NCBI GenBank assembly: GCA_024860865.1
Contig: JACRDV010000090.1
Location: 1-21,734 of the forward strand
DNA length: 21,734 nucleotides
Reading direction: 5' to 3'
Source: Methanobacteriota archaeon
Lineage (GTDB): Archaea > JACRDV01
Shown one piece after another: positions 1-7,675 of the stretch (positions are counted from its first letter, which is position 1; each line of letters begins with the position of its first letter). The notes beneath the pieces were generated by a model, which was not told where the DNA came from, did not search any database, and saw only the letters and a program-made list of their open reading frames with translations. Made by a program: the position numbers and the translations under genes.

Positions 1-35
1 TAGCAAACGAAGTTTATCAATTAGCGAAGAAGTCA

Positions 36-218
36 TCAGGCTTCTATGGCAGTTGTGGAGGGCTTTTTTTCAATTAAAACTGGGTAAAGCACTATTGTAG
101 AACCAGAAGGGAGATCTTTCAATTTATCTGGGTTAGCAATTATTTCAAGCAAAAACTTCTCAATAAGTTCTAAGTTTTCATGGACTAATCGTTTTCTCTT
201 CTGGTTAATCTTGGGCAT
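36..218 (-). CDS. Small conserved hypothetical protein (DUF5647-like)
   Basis: A 60-residue protein of unknown function. The N-terminus is basic (MPKINQKRKR), followed by a helical stretch containing ENLELIEKFL and a segment reading LPSGSTIVLYPV. From memory this resembles the small DUF5647 family (NLEL..F......P......P....lvllP), but I could not test that. The start is well supported: an AGAGGTG ribosome binding site lies at 224-230, five bases before the ATG at 216-218. The ATG lies 14 nt inside the 3' end of the upstream gene (205-516), so the two are probably translationally coupled. The frame ends in tandem TGA TGA stops. At 60 residues it may be a short family member. The function is unknown. 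Confidence 0.6.
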   Translation of the reverse strand: MPKINQKRKRLVHENLELIEKFLLEIIANPDKLKDLPSGSTIVLYPVLIEKKPSTTAIEA

Positions 219-516
219 AACCGCACCTCTTTAAGTAATTCTCCCAGTTCTGCTTTATATCATTAATTGCATATTTAACAACTTCATTTAAGTCTGTTTC
301 TGGGATTCTTTCTTTAGCTTTAGATCCGTCTGAAAGCATGATATCTTTATGCGGAAAACCATGTGCATAGTTATATCTGACAACTGCTTTCCATCCACCT
401 AAAACCATAGCTTCTAGTTGAATTACAAAATTTTTTACCTTGCCTTTCTCAATAGTAATATCTACTCTCATTCTGTCCTTATCAGACAAAGGAATGAAAT
501 AGAACTTTCTTACCAA
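205..516 (-). CDS. Conserved hypothetical protein (DUF7718-like)
   Basis: A 103-residue soluble protein with no signal peptide or membrane segment. The central stretch (about residues 15-60) alternates basic and hydrophobic residues as in a beta-sheet (RMRVDITIE, NFVIQLEAM, WKAVVRYNYAHGFPHKD). The C-terminus is helical (LNEVVKYAINDIKQNWENYL). The VVRY(D/N)xAHGFPH(K/R)D signature resembles, from memory, the DUF7718 family of archaeal and bacterial small proteins. The start used is TTG at 514-516, because the family-like region begins just after it; an internal ATG at residue 16 is an alternative. It is the first gene of a two-gene unit with the 60-residue protein downstream (14-nt overlap). 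No catalytic motif is visible and the function is unknown. Confidence 0.6.
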   Translation of the reverse strand: MVRKFYFIPLSDKDRMRVDITIEKGKVKNFVIQLEAMVLGGWKAVVRYNYAHGFPHKDIMLSDGSKAKERIPETDLNEVVKYAINDIKQNWENYLKRCGYAQD

Positions 517-617
517 AATTATACCAACTTTAATTTGTGTTTTTTAAGCTCCTTAGAGTTTCATCTATTAAAAATAGTGCTATTGTATTATTGTAAAAGC
601 ATAATTAAGATTAAAAG

Positions 618-706
618 CGGGCCCGGCGGGATTTGAACCCGCGATCAACAGCTTTCTTCTAAAAAGATAGGAGGCTGCTGCCTTATCCGGGCTAGGCCAC
701 GGGCCC
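618..706 (-). tRNA. tRNA-Arg(CCU) with a 14-nt intron
   Basis: The minus strand folds into a complete cloverleaf. The acceptor GGGCCCG (700-706) pairs with CGGGCCC (619-625), with discriminator G at 618. The D-arm is GCC/GGC, the anticodon stem GCAGC/GCTGT, the anticodon CCT (669-671), the variable loop TGATC, and the T-arm GCGGG-TTCAAAT-CCCGC. The anticodon loop is interrupted after A37 by 14 nt (654-667, TCTTTTTAGAAGAA in the RNA sense). Removing them restores a 7-nt loop, CTCCTAA, and a 75-nt mature tRNA. No CCA is encoded. It reads the rare AGG arginine codon. Confidence 0.93.
654..667 (-). other. tRNA-Arg(CCU) intron at the canonical position 37/38
   Basis: These 14 nt separate A37 (668) from A38 (653) of the tRNA. 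This is the standard site for archaeal introns removed by the splicing endonuclease, which recognises a bulge-helix-bulge fold. The ends TCTT/AAGA can pair with each other, or the purine-rich 3' half (AGAAG) can pair with the anticodon-loop CTCCT with one mismatch. I could not decide which fold forms. Confidence 0.85.
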
Positions 707-726
707 TATTTGATATTTATCAGAAA

Positions 727-736
727 CTTAAAAATA
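727..736 (-). promoter_or_regulatory. Candidate TATA box for tRNA-Arg(CCU)
   Basis: Read on the minus strand, the sequence is TATTTTTAAG, about 25 bp upstream of the tRNA 5' end at 706. That is the usual archaeal TATA-to-start distance for a tRNA without a leader. Support is position and AT composition only. Confidence 0.35.
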
Positions 737-768
737 CTTTTTGGACTAAAAATAAACAAACAATGCTG

Positions 769-2610
769 TTATTCAGCAGACACAATTTTGATTTTCTCAC
801 CTACATCGATTGCAGTGAGCAATCTCTCAGCAATGTTGGATTTTTTGCTTATTCGAACATCGCCTGCTCGTCCAGCAGTTGCTGTGAAAAGATATTCGTC
901 TTCAACATATACCTCAACTGATTTACCAGCCATCCCTTCGCCTAAAGAGAAGATTATATGCTTGTCTGTCCTCTGAAGTTCAGCCGGTACTTCCGGTTTT
1001 ATTTTAGGTCCTCTTTCTTCAAATGCTCGAACATCAATGGAAATTCCAAGGCTGTCTTCTATTTTTTCAATTGTTTTGCCTCGTTTGCCGAGTATGCGAG
1101 GAATGGTTCTGTCATCAGCCCAAATTATTGCACGAGACTCCGAAGGCATCTCGATTTCAACGTGTGCATCTCGAGTATATTTTCTAATTTCTTGTAAAAC
1201 TCTATCAGCAGCAAGCTTTGTTACTGGCGCAGCAACTCTGCGCGCTCTTCCAACTGGCATTACTACGACTTCTTCTCCAAAAGTATAAATTTCATATTCT
1301 ACTTTTCCAGTTTCGAAATCTCTAACTTCAATAAGAGGGCGAGCTAAATCTTCTTCATACATTCCAGTTGGAACTCTCACACTTTGAACAATCTCATAGA
1401 CTTTTCCAACACCTCCATCTTTAATGAAAATAATCGTGTCGACAATTGAGGGTATCATCCCCAACTCAACTCTGCCGATCAACCTTTGAACCGCATCTAT
1501 AGCTTCAGCACAATGGACAACTCCAACCATACCAATTCCGGCAAGCCTCATATCCGCATATACTTGGAAATCAGAGGTTTTTCTCATTTCATCAAAAATA
1601 GTATAATCAGGCCTAACTAACAAAAGGATCTCGGCTGTTTTCTCCATCGAGCCCTCTAATGCCCTGTATTGAGTGACTTCATCAGAGACCATCAAATCGC
1701 GCGGTTGTTCCATTGTTTTAATGATGCATCCTTTTTCTTTATAAAATTCTGCCAAGGCTGAGGAGAAAGTGGTTTTCCCGCCTCCTGGTGGCCCGGCCAC
1801 TAAAATTCCCTCAGCTCGCTCCTTTAGTCTCTGCTTAAGTTTAGGGCTTAAAGTATAATCATTAAGAGTAATTTTCGCAACTGGTCTAACTGCAGTTATC
1901 TCATATCCATCTGAAAAAGGTGGTCTGGCAATTGCAATGCGCATATCTCCAAGCTGGATTACTGTTGCGCCTTTCCTTTCAATTTCAATGAAGCTGTCCT
2001 TAAATGATGCCTTTCGAGTTTCTTCAATTATCTCTCTAGCAATCCCAACTATCTCATCAGCTGCGCAAGATTGATCTCGAAGTTTAACAAATTTCACTTG
2101 TCCTGGTTTACCTCTTTTCGCAATTGGTGGAACCCCTTCTTTTAAATGCAGAGACATAGTATCTGGAGTGAAAAACTTCATTATAGAGAGCTCTTTTGCA
2201 ACAGCTTTTTCAGGCTCTAAATAAATTGTCTCAATTCCATATGCTCTTGCAACTTCAGCTTGAACTTTGTCAGATGTTAGGAGCGTAGCATCCAACTTCC
2301 TTGCAAAGTCTCTTATCATCGCATCAATTTCTCCGCCTGGAGCTAACTTGATTTTCTCAAGGCTAGGTCGCTCACCAGTATACTCAAGCTCAATCTTTCC
2401 CTCATCAGCAAGTCTCCTTAGCGCTTGAAGCTCTTGTAAACCTGAATGGCCAGTTTCTCTCCCTTGATTCGCCTGGAATTCAAGTTCAGCGACAACTGGC
2501 TCAGGAACAACTATCTTTGTCTTTTCAATCTTTCCTTCTTCAATCAGCTTAGTTATCCGACCATCAACTACAACGCTGGAGTCAACCACAATTTTTTGCA
2601 TTTCTTTCAT
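769..2610 (-). CDS. PIN domain-ATPase-KH domain protein (PINc/VapC family ATPase, COG1855-like)
   Basis: A 613-residue archaeal multidomain protein, probably an RNA-handling ATPase. The N-terminal PIN nuclease-like domain (about 5-135) shows the acidic set D10, E42, D96 and D114. The central secretion-ATPase-like (PilT/VirB11) core has Walker A GPPGGGKT (273-280) and a Walker B-like RPDYTIFDE ending at D340-E341. A KH domain (about 490-528) follows, with GKRG at 508-511, then a beta-rich tail (about 548-613). The length and domain order match the PINc/VapC family ATPases found across archaea. The gene is last in an operon. Its ATG (2608-2610) overlaps the hisI stop in ATGA; a second in-frame ATG lies three codons later. 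Despite the PilT-like core there is no signal peptide or membrane segment, so a role in RNA metabolism is more likely than pilus assembly. The substrate is unknown. Confidence 0.93.
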   Translation of the reverse strand: MKEMQKIVVDSSVVVDGRITKLIEEGKIEKTKIVVPEPVVAELEFQANQGRETGHSGLQELQALRRLADEGKIELEYTGERPSLEKIKLAPGGEIDAMIRDFARKLDATLLTSDKVQAEVARAYGIETIYLEPEKAVAKELSIMKFFTPDTMSLHLKEGVPPIAKRGKPGQVKFVKLRDQSCAADEIVGIAREIIEETRKASFKDSFIEIERKGATVIQLGDMRIAIARPPFSDGYEITAVRPVAKITLNDYTLSPKLKQRLKERAEGILVAGPPGGGKTTFSSALAEFYKEKGCIIKTMEQPRDLMVSDEVTQYRALEGSMEKTAEILLLVRPDYTIFDEMRKTSDFQVYADMRLAGIGMVGVVHCAEAIDAVQRLIGRVELGMIPSIVDTIIFIKDGGVGKVYEIVQSVRVPTGMYEEDLARPLIEVRDFETGKVEYEIYTFGEEVVVMPVGRARRVAAPVTKLAADRVLQEIRKYTRDAHVEIEMPSESRAIIWADDRTIPRILGKRGKTIEKIEDSLGISIDVRAFEERGPKIKPEVPAELQRTDKHIIFSLGEGMAGKSVEVYVEDEYLFTATAGRAGDVRISKKSNIAERLLTAIDVGEKIKIVSAE

Positions 2611-3023
2611 TTTATATGCCCGTAGACTTCTTCTGGTTTGAATATTTGCTTTAGAACAACTTTAAACTTGCCATTTTCCAACTTGCGGTGAAAGCAAGTT
2701 TTATAACCCTTATGACAGGCTCCGCTCACTTGCTCAACTTTAAGCAGCAAAGCATTTTCATCGCAGTCAACATAGATTTCCTTAATCAATTGAAAATTTC
2801 CCGATTCTTCTCCTTTAAACCAAAGTTTCTTCCTTGATGTGCTCCAATACCAAACTTTTCCTGTTATAAGGGTCTTAATAACTGCCTCTTTATTCATAAA
2901 AGCGATCATTAAAACTTCATTTGTTATGTAATCCTGAGCAATAGCCTGAACTAACTTTTCATTTTCAATTTGAGTGGTATAATTTAATGACTCAGCTATT
3001 TTTTGAGCCTCAGAGAGTTGCAT
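2607..3023 (-). CDS. hisI: Phosphoribosyl-AMP cyclohydrolase
   Basis: HisI opens the adenine ring of phosphoribosyl-AMP, the third step of histidine biosynthesis, in the cytoplasm. The 138 residues are the stand-alone archaeal form without a fused HisE. Family motifs are WSTSRKKLWFKGEESG (60-75), a DCDEN metal-site motif (86-90), and the Cys set C87, C103 (ACHKG) and C110 (TCFHRK) expected for zinc. The usual metal motif is D-C-D-x-D; here the third Asp is Asn (N90), which is unusual. The ATG at 3023 has GGGG about 8 nt upstream. hisS lies 15 nt upstream and the PIN-ATPase overlaps by 4 nt downstream. No other histidine biosynthesis gene is present, so the pathway is scattered in this genome. 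Confidence 0.93.
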   Translation of the reverse strand: MQLSEAQKIAESLNYTTQIENEKLVQAIAQDYITNEVLMIAFMNKEAVIKTLITGKVWYWSTSRKKLWFKGEESGNFQLIKEIYVDCDENALLLKVEQVSGACHKGYKTCFHRKLENGKFKVVLKQIFKPEEVYGHIK

Positions 3024-3038
3024 ATGTGGGCCCCAAAT

Positions 3039-4319
3039 TTACTTAAGAATTTCAATTATCTTATTGATTTCAACTTCTTCCTGAGAACCAGTTTTCATAT
3101 TCCGTAAAACTATTTTGTTTTGTTTAATTTCTTTAGGACCAACAATTATTACATTGGGAATTTTAATTGCGTTTGCATAGTCTAAAATTTTGCTCAATTT
3201 CCTCCGCATTAAATCCAAATCAACAGCAATGTTTGATTCTCGCAGCCTTTGAGCGATTTTAATCGCCTCAGATCGAACTTCTTCAGCAACTGGTGCTATT
3301 AGGGCCTTTACACGCACATCTTCTGGTAATGTAACATTTTGAATTTTTACAGCCTCCATTATTCTGTCAAATCCTAGAGCAAACCCGGTTGAACCTACAG
3401 TTTCTCCACCAAATAGCTCTGCTAAGCGATAAGAACCTCCGCCACAAATCTGGCTTTGAGCTCCTAAGCCAGAAGCATATATTTCAAAAACCATGCCGGT
3501 GTAATATTCAAGCCCGCGCGCAATTCCTAAGTTAACAAAGTAGCTTTTAAGATCAAAAATTTCCAACTTTTCTAAAATCTGTTCAAACAGGGCAAGAGCT
3601 TTCAAAGCACGTGTTTTATTTTTCAAAAGTTGTTTAGCTTTATTGAGAACTTCCCCTGGTTGGCCACATAGTTCAATTAACTTCAAAAGCAAATTTTGAT
3701 CTTCTGGCTTAAGCTTGAGTCCTTCAAGATGGGCTTTCAGCCCTTCAACATCGCCTTTATCAATTAAGCTCATTACTTTATCCTGATTTGCCTCTTCAAC
3801 ATTCGCCTCTTGCAAAATTCCTCTCAAAACCCCTAAATGCCCGACATGAACTTCAAAATTTTTAAGCCCAATTTTTTCTATCGCTTTCGATGCAAGGGCA
3901 ATAACCTCTGCATCAGCCTCCGGCTCATCGCTTCCAATCAACTCCACTCCCATGTGATAGAATTGCCGCCAGCGCCCCATTTGTGGTTCCTCATATCTAA
4001 AACATGGTCCAACATAGTAGAATTTTAGCGGTTTTGGTGCTTTTTGAAAATTCTCAATATACATCCGAATAATTGGAGCTGTTAACTCCGGTCTGAGAAC
4101 TACATCTCGCCCACCTTTATCTTTGAAGGTATACATCTGTTGGACTACTTGTTCGCCAGACTTTGTGGCAAAAAGCTCTAAGTGTTCAAAAACTGGGGTT
4201 TCAACTTCTCGGTATCCATAAGTTCCAAAAAGCTCTCTAACTGTCCTTTCAACATATCTTCTTTTACCCATCTCATCTGGAAGAAAATCTCTAGTACCTC
4301 GTGGGCGTGTCAGTTTCAA
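3039..4319 (-). CDS. hisS: Histidyl-tRNA synthetase
   Basis: HisRS charges tRNA-His with histidine. The 426-residue protein has the full class II layout: an N-terminal catalytic core with motif 1 around PRGTRDFLP, motif 2 FRYEEPQMGRWRQF (107-120), the histidine-binding signature ARGLEYYTG (267-275) and motif 3 GSTGFALGFDRIMEA (309-323). An insertion domain lies at about 170-250 and an anticodon-binding domain at about 335-426. The start is TTG at 4317-4319, preceded by AGGGAT five bases upstream. That ribosome binding site overlaps the TAG stop of the RNA ligase partner gene, implying translational coupling. Nothing essential appears to be missing. Confidence 0.97.
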   Translation of the reverse strand: MKLTRPRGTRDFLPDEMGKRRYVERTVRELFGTYGYREVETPVFEHLELFATKSGEQVVQQMYTFKDKGGRDVVLRPELTAPIIRMYIENFQKAPKPLKFYYVGPCFRYEEPQMGRWRQFYHMGVELIGSDEPEADAEVIALASKAIEKIGLKNFEVHVGHLGVLRGILQEANVEEANQDKVMSLIDKGDVEGLKAHLEGLKLKPEDQNLLLKLIELCGQPGEVLNKAKQLLKNKTRALKALALFEQILEKLEIFDLKSYFVNLGIARGLEYYTGMVFEIYASGLGAQSQICGGGSYRLAELFGGETVGSTGFALGFDRIMEAVKIQNVTLPEDVRVKALIAPVAEEVRSEAIKIAQRLRESNIAVDLDLMRRKLSKILDYANAIKIPNVIIVGPKEIKQNKIVLRNMKTGSQEEVEINKIIEILK

Positions 4320-4327
4320 AAAAATCC

Positions 4328-5014
4328 CTATTGAACCTTAACTTCTTCAGAATGTCGTAAGTATTCCTTTAACATGTGAGGAAAAGTAGAGGCATCAACA
4401 AATCTTAAACCTAGCCTCTCTGCCCACATTCGAATTCCTTCATCGCTAGCAACAACCCCGGCATCCATCTCCTTGGCTAAGAGCAATACATCAATATCAG
4501 GAGAGCTGTCTAAAATTCCAAATCGAAGGGCATCTCTATATTTTTCTCTAAAATCCCTAATGGTTTTTCCAACTATTTCTCTTTCAATTTTCTCCCTGCT
4601 TTCCCCTTTTGTAGATAGAACAATTGACTCGGTGGCAGCCTCCCAAATGAAGTCTTCAGCGGCTTTCATACCTTTGTTCATTCGCTCGCGCATATTTGAA
4701 ACATATTCATAAAGAACTTCGGAAGGAATTTTAACTTCATATCTATTCGGCGTTTTTTTAACTAACCAAGTGTCTACTTTAACTAAAACCCCTTCTCCAC
4801 AAGCGTATCTGTTAATGTAGTCTCGAATTTCATTATAAACGGTTGGGAATGGAATATGGCAGCTAATATCAAGCTTAATTCTAGCTTGGGCTACCAGATC
4901 AATTATTCTTGACATTCCTTCGCAGATTTCTTTAACTCCAGCCCCTACCTCTTCACGAGCATGAACGCCTGTTAGAGCAGTTGTATCCAATACAAATCGC
5001 TGGCGAGTGACCAT
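4328..5014 (-). CDS. RNA ligase partner protein (PIN-like fold)
   Basis: A 228-residue protein matching by eye the archaeal RNA ligase partner family (TIGR03875), usually found beside an ATP-dependent RNA ligase of the Pab1020 type. Visible features are an N-terminal FVLDTTALTG with D10, where PIN domains place their first acid, and a C-terminal PDIDVLLLAKEMDAGVVASDEGIRMWAERLG containing further acids typical of a PIN fold. A basic helical middle holds NMRERMNKGMKAAEDFIWEA. The ATG at 5012-5014 has a good AGGTGA site 5 nt upstream. No RNA ligase gene is in the window; its neighbour is hisS, 8 nt downstream. It leads the operon ending with the PIN-ATPase-KH gene. Its biochemical activity is not established in what I know. 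Confidence 0.88.
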   Translation of the reverse strand: MVTRQRFVLDTTALTGVHAREEVGAGVKEICEGMSRIIDLVAQARIKLDISCHIPFPTVYNEIRDYINRYACGEGVLVKVDTWLVKKTPNRYEVKIPSEVLYEYVSNMRERMNKGMKAAEDFIWEAATESIVLSTKGESREKIEREIVGKTIRDFREKYRDALRFGILDSSPDIDVLLLAKEMDAGVVASDEGIRMWAERLGLRFVDASTFPHMLKEYLRHSEEVKVQ

Positions 5015-5048
5015 TATTTCACCTAAATTCTTTTAAATGATAATTGAA

Positions 5049-5056
5049 TTTATAAA
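5049..5056. promoter_or_regulatory. Palindromic TATA box TTTATAAA shared by divergent operons
   Basis: TTTATAAA is its own reverse complement. It is centred about 38 bp from both diverging start codons: ATG 5090 on plus for larB, ATG 5014 on minus for the RNA ligase partner operon. At the usual 25-bp TATA-to-start distance, either strand would give a short leader of about 10-15 nt. It is the best TATA candidate in the 75-bp gap for both directions. Confidence 0.55.
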
Positions 5057-5089
5057 GCATAAATAAAAACTTTGTTAAAAGGGCTTAAT

Positions 5090-5881
5090 ATGTCAATATA
5101 CATTAGAGAAGTTCTTAATCTCCTCATTGAAGGCAAAATAAGCTTAGAAGAAGCTGAAGAAAAGCTGAAATCAACTGGCATTAAAGAAGTCGGCAAAATT
5201 GCAAAACTTGACATATATAGACATACCAGAGCAGGCATCCCAGAAGTTGTAAATGCCGAAAATAAATCTCCCCAAGATTTTGCGAAGTTGATGATTGAAA
5301 TCGCAAAGAAAAACTCGGCTGCTATCGCAACCCGTGTTGATAAAGAAAAAATAGTTGCGTTAAAAAAAGCTTTACCGAAAAATTATCAGCTTGAAACAAA
5401 CCAACTCGCTCGAACAGCAGTTATACGCTCAAAAAAAGCAAAAAGAATTAAAACTGGAGGAAAAATTGGAATTTTAACTGCTGGCACGTCTGATATACCT
5501 GTTGCTGAAGAAGCAAGAGTTATCGCTGAGGAAATGGGCTGCGAAGTTTTTACAGCATATGATGTAGGAGTTGCTGGACTCCATCGGTTATTCCCCCCGC
5601 TTGAAGACATGGTTAAACAGAGTATTGATGCACTTGTGGTTGTAGCAGGAATGGAGGGAGCATTGCCCTCTGTGGTTGCAGGATTAGTTGATATTCCAGT
5701 GATCGGGGTTCCAACTTCGACTGGCTATGGTATGGGAGGAAAGGGAGAGGCCGCTTTGTTAGCTATGCTGCAATCATGTTCTCCTGGTCTCGCCATTTGC
5801 AATATTGATAACGGTTATATGGCAGCCACTATCGCAGTTAAAATCGCCAATAAAATTGCAAAAGCCAGGCTTGCTCACTGA
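5090..5881 (+). CDS. larB: Nickel pincer cofactor biosynthesis protein LarB (NAAD carboxylase/hydrolase)
   Basis: LarB carboxylates the pyridinium ring of nicotinic acid adenine dinucleotide and releases AMP, the first step to the nickel-pincer nucleotide cofactor of lactate racemase-type enzymes. The 263-residue protein has the PurE-like C-terminal half with AGTSDIPVAEEA (131-142), YDVGVAGLHR, VVAGMEGALPSVVAGL and PTSTGYGMGGKGEAALL, all typical of the family (COG1691). I start at ATG 5090 rather than the in-frame TTG at 5072, because the ATG gives the expected N-terminus and suits the TATA at 5049-5056. larC and larE are not adjacent. The gene stands alone, divergent from the RNA ligase partner operon and convergent with nadK. 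Many archaea carry larB without obvious lactate racemase. Confidence 0.93.
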   Translation: MSIYIREVLNLLIEGKISLEEAEEKLKSTGIKEVGKIAKLDIYRHTRAGIPEVVNAENKSPQDFAKLMIEIAKKNSAAIATRVDKEKIVALKKALPKNYQLETNQLARTAVIRSKKAKRIKTGGKIGILTAGTSDIPVAEEARVIAEEMGCEVFTAYDVGVAGLHRLFPPLEDMVKQSIDALVVVAGMEGALPSVVAGLVDIPVIGVPTSTGYGMGGKGEAALLAMLQSCSPGLAICNIDNGYMAATIAVKIANKIAKARLAH

Positions 5882-5954
5882 TTGGTGCTATAGCTAGCAA
5901 CTTTAATTGCAAATCGAATAGAGAAGAAAAAATGAAGCAAAAATAATTTTTAGC

Positions 5955-6782
5955 TTATCCGGCTAATTTTTTTGTCACTCGTTGGTAAAAGTCGCTCTCA
6001 AGCTTGATAAAATAAGCATAGCTTTGTGATTTGGTAAAAATTATCTCTTTGTCATAGTTTACTTCTCTGATGTGTTGCCCATCAACTACAACTATTGCCT
6101 TCTTACCAGGCTTCAACATTCTTACTTTAATTGTACTATCAGCCGGAATAACAAGTGGTCTTGCACTTAATTTAAATGGGCATATTGGAGCAATAATGAA
6201 AGCATCAACCCGTGGATCAACAATTGGGCCTCCGGCAGAAAGAGCATAGGCAGTTGAACCTGTTGGAGTTGCTACAATTACTCCATCTGCTCTAATTTCT
6301 TCTGCAACTTGGTTGTTTATGCTTATTTCTAAGCGAAGCATTTTTGCCGGTGCGGCGGTCATTATAGCTGCTTCATTCAAGGCATCTGGCAGCCTTTCAC
6401 CAGCAATTTTGACACTTAGTTTTGTTCTTTTTTCAGTAATATATTTTCCAGCAACAATCCGATTCAAGGCTTTCGGGATTTCATCAGGCATAATTTCAGT
6501 CATAAATCCTATGTCGCCAAGATGGATTCCAACAATTGGGATTTGTTTCCCTGCTAGTTGGCTCTCGGTTCTAAGTATTGTTCCATCGCCACCAATTGTT
6601 ATGATTAGATCAACATCCATGTTCTTAATTGGCAGAGAAGGTCCTTTGACGGCTCTTGCTGTAATTGGATCGAAGAAAACCTCAATTTTTTTTGCTTTGA
6701 GAAAATGAAAAACTTTTTTTGTTATTTCTACCGCATTTTTAAGATCTGTTCTTGCAATAACTCCAACTTTTGAGACTTTCAT
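5955..6782 (-). CDS. nadK: NAD kinase
   Basis: Phosphorylates NAD to NADP in the cytoplasm. Starting at ATG 6782 it has 275 residues, normal for the family. It shows the GGDGT motif (64-68) within LIITIGGDGTILR, a conserved NE pair (136-137), the TPTGSTAYALSAGGP loop (about 172-186) and VVDGQ near the C-terminus. I prefer ATG 6782 because GGAAAGGA lies just upstream. An in-frame GTG at 6795-6797 would add five residues and overlap the phosphatase stop in GTGA. The upstream partner is an IMPase-family phosphatase; in methanogens the same two domains are fused in one protein (MJ0917: NADP phosphatase plus NAD kinase). This supports joint control of the NAD/NADP ratio. Confidence 0.95.
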   Translation of the reverse strand: MKVSKVGVIARTDLKNAVEITKKVFHFLKAKKIEVFFDPITARAVKGPSLPIKNMDVDLIITIGGDGTILRTESQLAGKQIPIVGIHLGDIGFMTEIMPDEIPKALNRIVAGKYITEKRTKLSVKIAGERLPDALNEAAIMTAAPAKMLRLEISINNQVAEEIRADGVIVATPTGSTAYALSAGGPIVDPRVDAFIIAPICPFKLSARPLVIPADSTIKVRMLKPGKKAIVVVDGQHIREVNYDKEIIFTKSQSYAYFIKLESDFYQRVTKKLAG

Positions 6783-6793
6783 TATTCCTTTCC

Positions 6794-7594
6794 TCACTTT
6801 GTTAACCCTAATACTTTAGTAAAAAGCTTTTTATTGGCAGCAATCAATCCAAGCTTTCTTTTGATATCGAGCTCAAATGCAAACTTACTGCCATTTGAAT
6901 TGCCTATGATTCCCCCAGCTTCCTCTAGAATTAGCTTAGCAGCTGCGATATCGGTTACTTTAAGAACATCTCGCAAATCAATTACGCAATCAAGTGATCC
7001 ATCGGCAACATAGCACAACTCTAATGCAACTGAACCTAAACTTCGAATTCTTTTGATAGTTCGGCACAATTTGGCCACTTTGCCCAAACTTTTGTCATTG
7101 ATGTAAATGCTGCACATTGCTTCCTTTAGAGAAGATTGTTGAGAAGTCGAAATTTTTTTATTATTTAAAAAAGCACCCTTATCTTTGAATGCAAAATAAG
7201 TGTCATTTGTTTCTAAATTTTCTACAAAACCAAATTCGATATCTTCAAATAATGGAGTTCGATTGGTGCCGATACCGATTGAGACTGAGTAGAAAGGAAT
7301 CCCATGGGTTGCATTTAACGTTCCATCGATTGGATCAAGCACAACAAACAATTCTGGTTGAGGCCCGACTACCAAGTTCCCAATTTCTTCGCTAATCAAC
7401 AAAAAAGAGGCTAAATTCTTTTTTAAAACTTTAATCGCCGTCTGTTCGGCTACCTCATCAATTCTCAGAGTTGGAGCTCCATTCGCTCCAATCCCAACAA
7501 TTTTTCCGGATTCTGGCTTTCCTAGCAATGGAGTTATTCTAATTTTAATCTCTTCTGCGATTTCTTGCGATAACTTTAACCAAGGATGCTCCAA
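6794..7594 (-). CDS. Inositol monophosphatase-family phosphatase, likely NADP(H) phosphatase or FBPase/IMPase
   Basis: A 266-residue lithium-sensitive-phosphatase-fold enzyme with the metal-binding signatures ISEE (67-70), LDPIDGT (86-92, with D87 and D90) and VTDIAAAKLILEEAGG, whose D215 is the third-site acid. Family members in archaea hydrolyse inositol-1-phosphate, fructose-1,6-bisphosphate or NADP. The position directly before nadK, with 4-nt coupling to its longer start, mirrors the fused NADP phosphatase-NAD kinase MJ0917, so NADP phosphatase is my leading guess. FBPase/IMPase cannot be excluded. The start is TTG at 7592-7594 with GAGGG 7 nt upstream. The usual WD before the third acid reads TD here, a minor deviation. 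Confidence 0.9.
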   Translation of the reverse strand: MEHPWLKLSQEIAEEIKIRITPLLGKPESGKIVGIGANGAPTLRIDEVAEQTAIKVLKKNLASFLLISEEIGNLVVGPQPELFVVLDPIDGTLNATHGIPFYSVSIGIGTNRTPLFEDIEFGFVENLETNDTYFAFKDKGAFLNNKKISTSQQSSLKEAMCSIYINDKSLGKVAKLCRTIKRIRSLGSVALELCYVADGSLDCVIDLRDVLKVTDIAAAKLILEEAGGIIGNSNGSKFAFELDIKRKLGLIAANKKLFTKVLGLTK

Positions 7595-7675
7595 TTTAGT
7601 CCCTCTCCTGATTGTGATAATTTACAATTGAGTTTAAACAATTTGCCTTGCTAATTTAATTTTCTATTGCGAAAC

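Noticed and set aside
1-35. Possible C/D box RNA on the minus strand (TGATGA at 32-37)
   Set aside because: The TGATGA is the tandem stop of the 60-residue gene, and no D box with a closing stem is visible before the window edge.
36-516. Toxin-antitoxin module
   Set aside because: Two small overlapping genes fit the layout, but neither shows a toxin fold or DNA-binding motif that I recognise.
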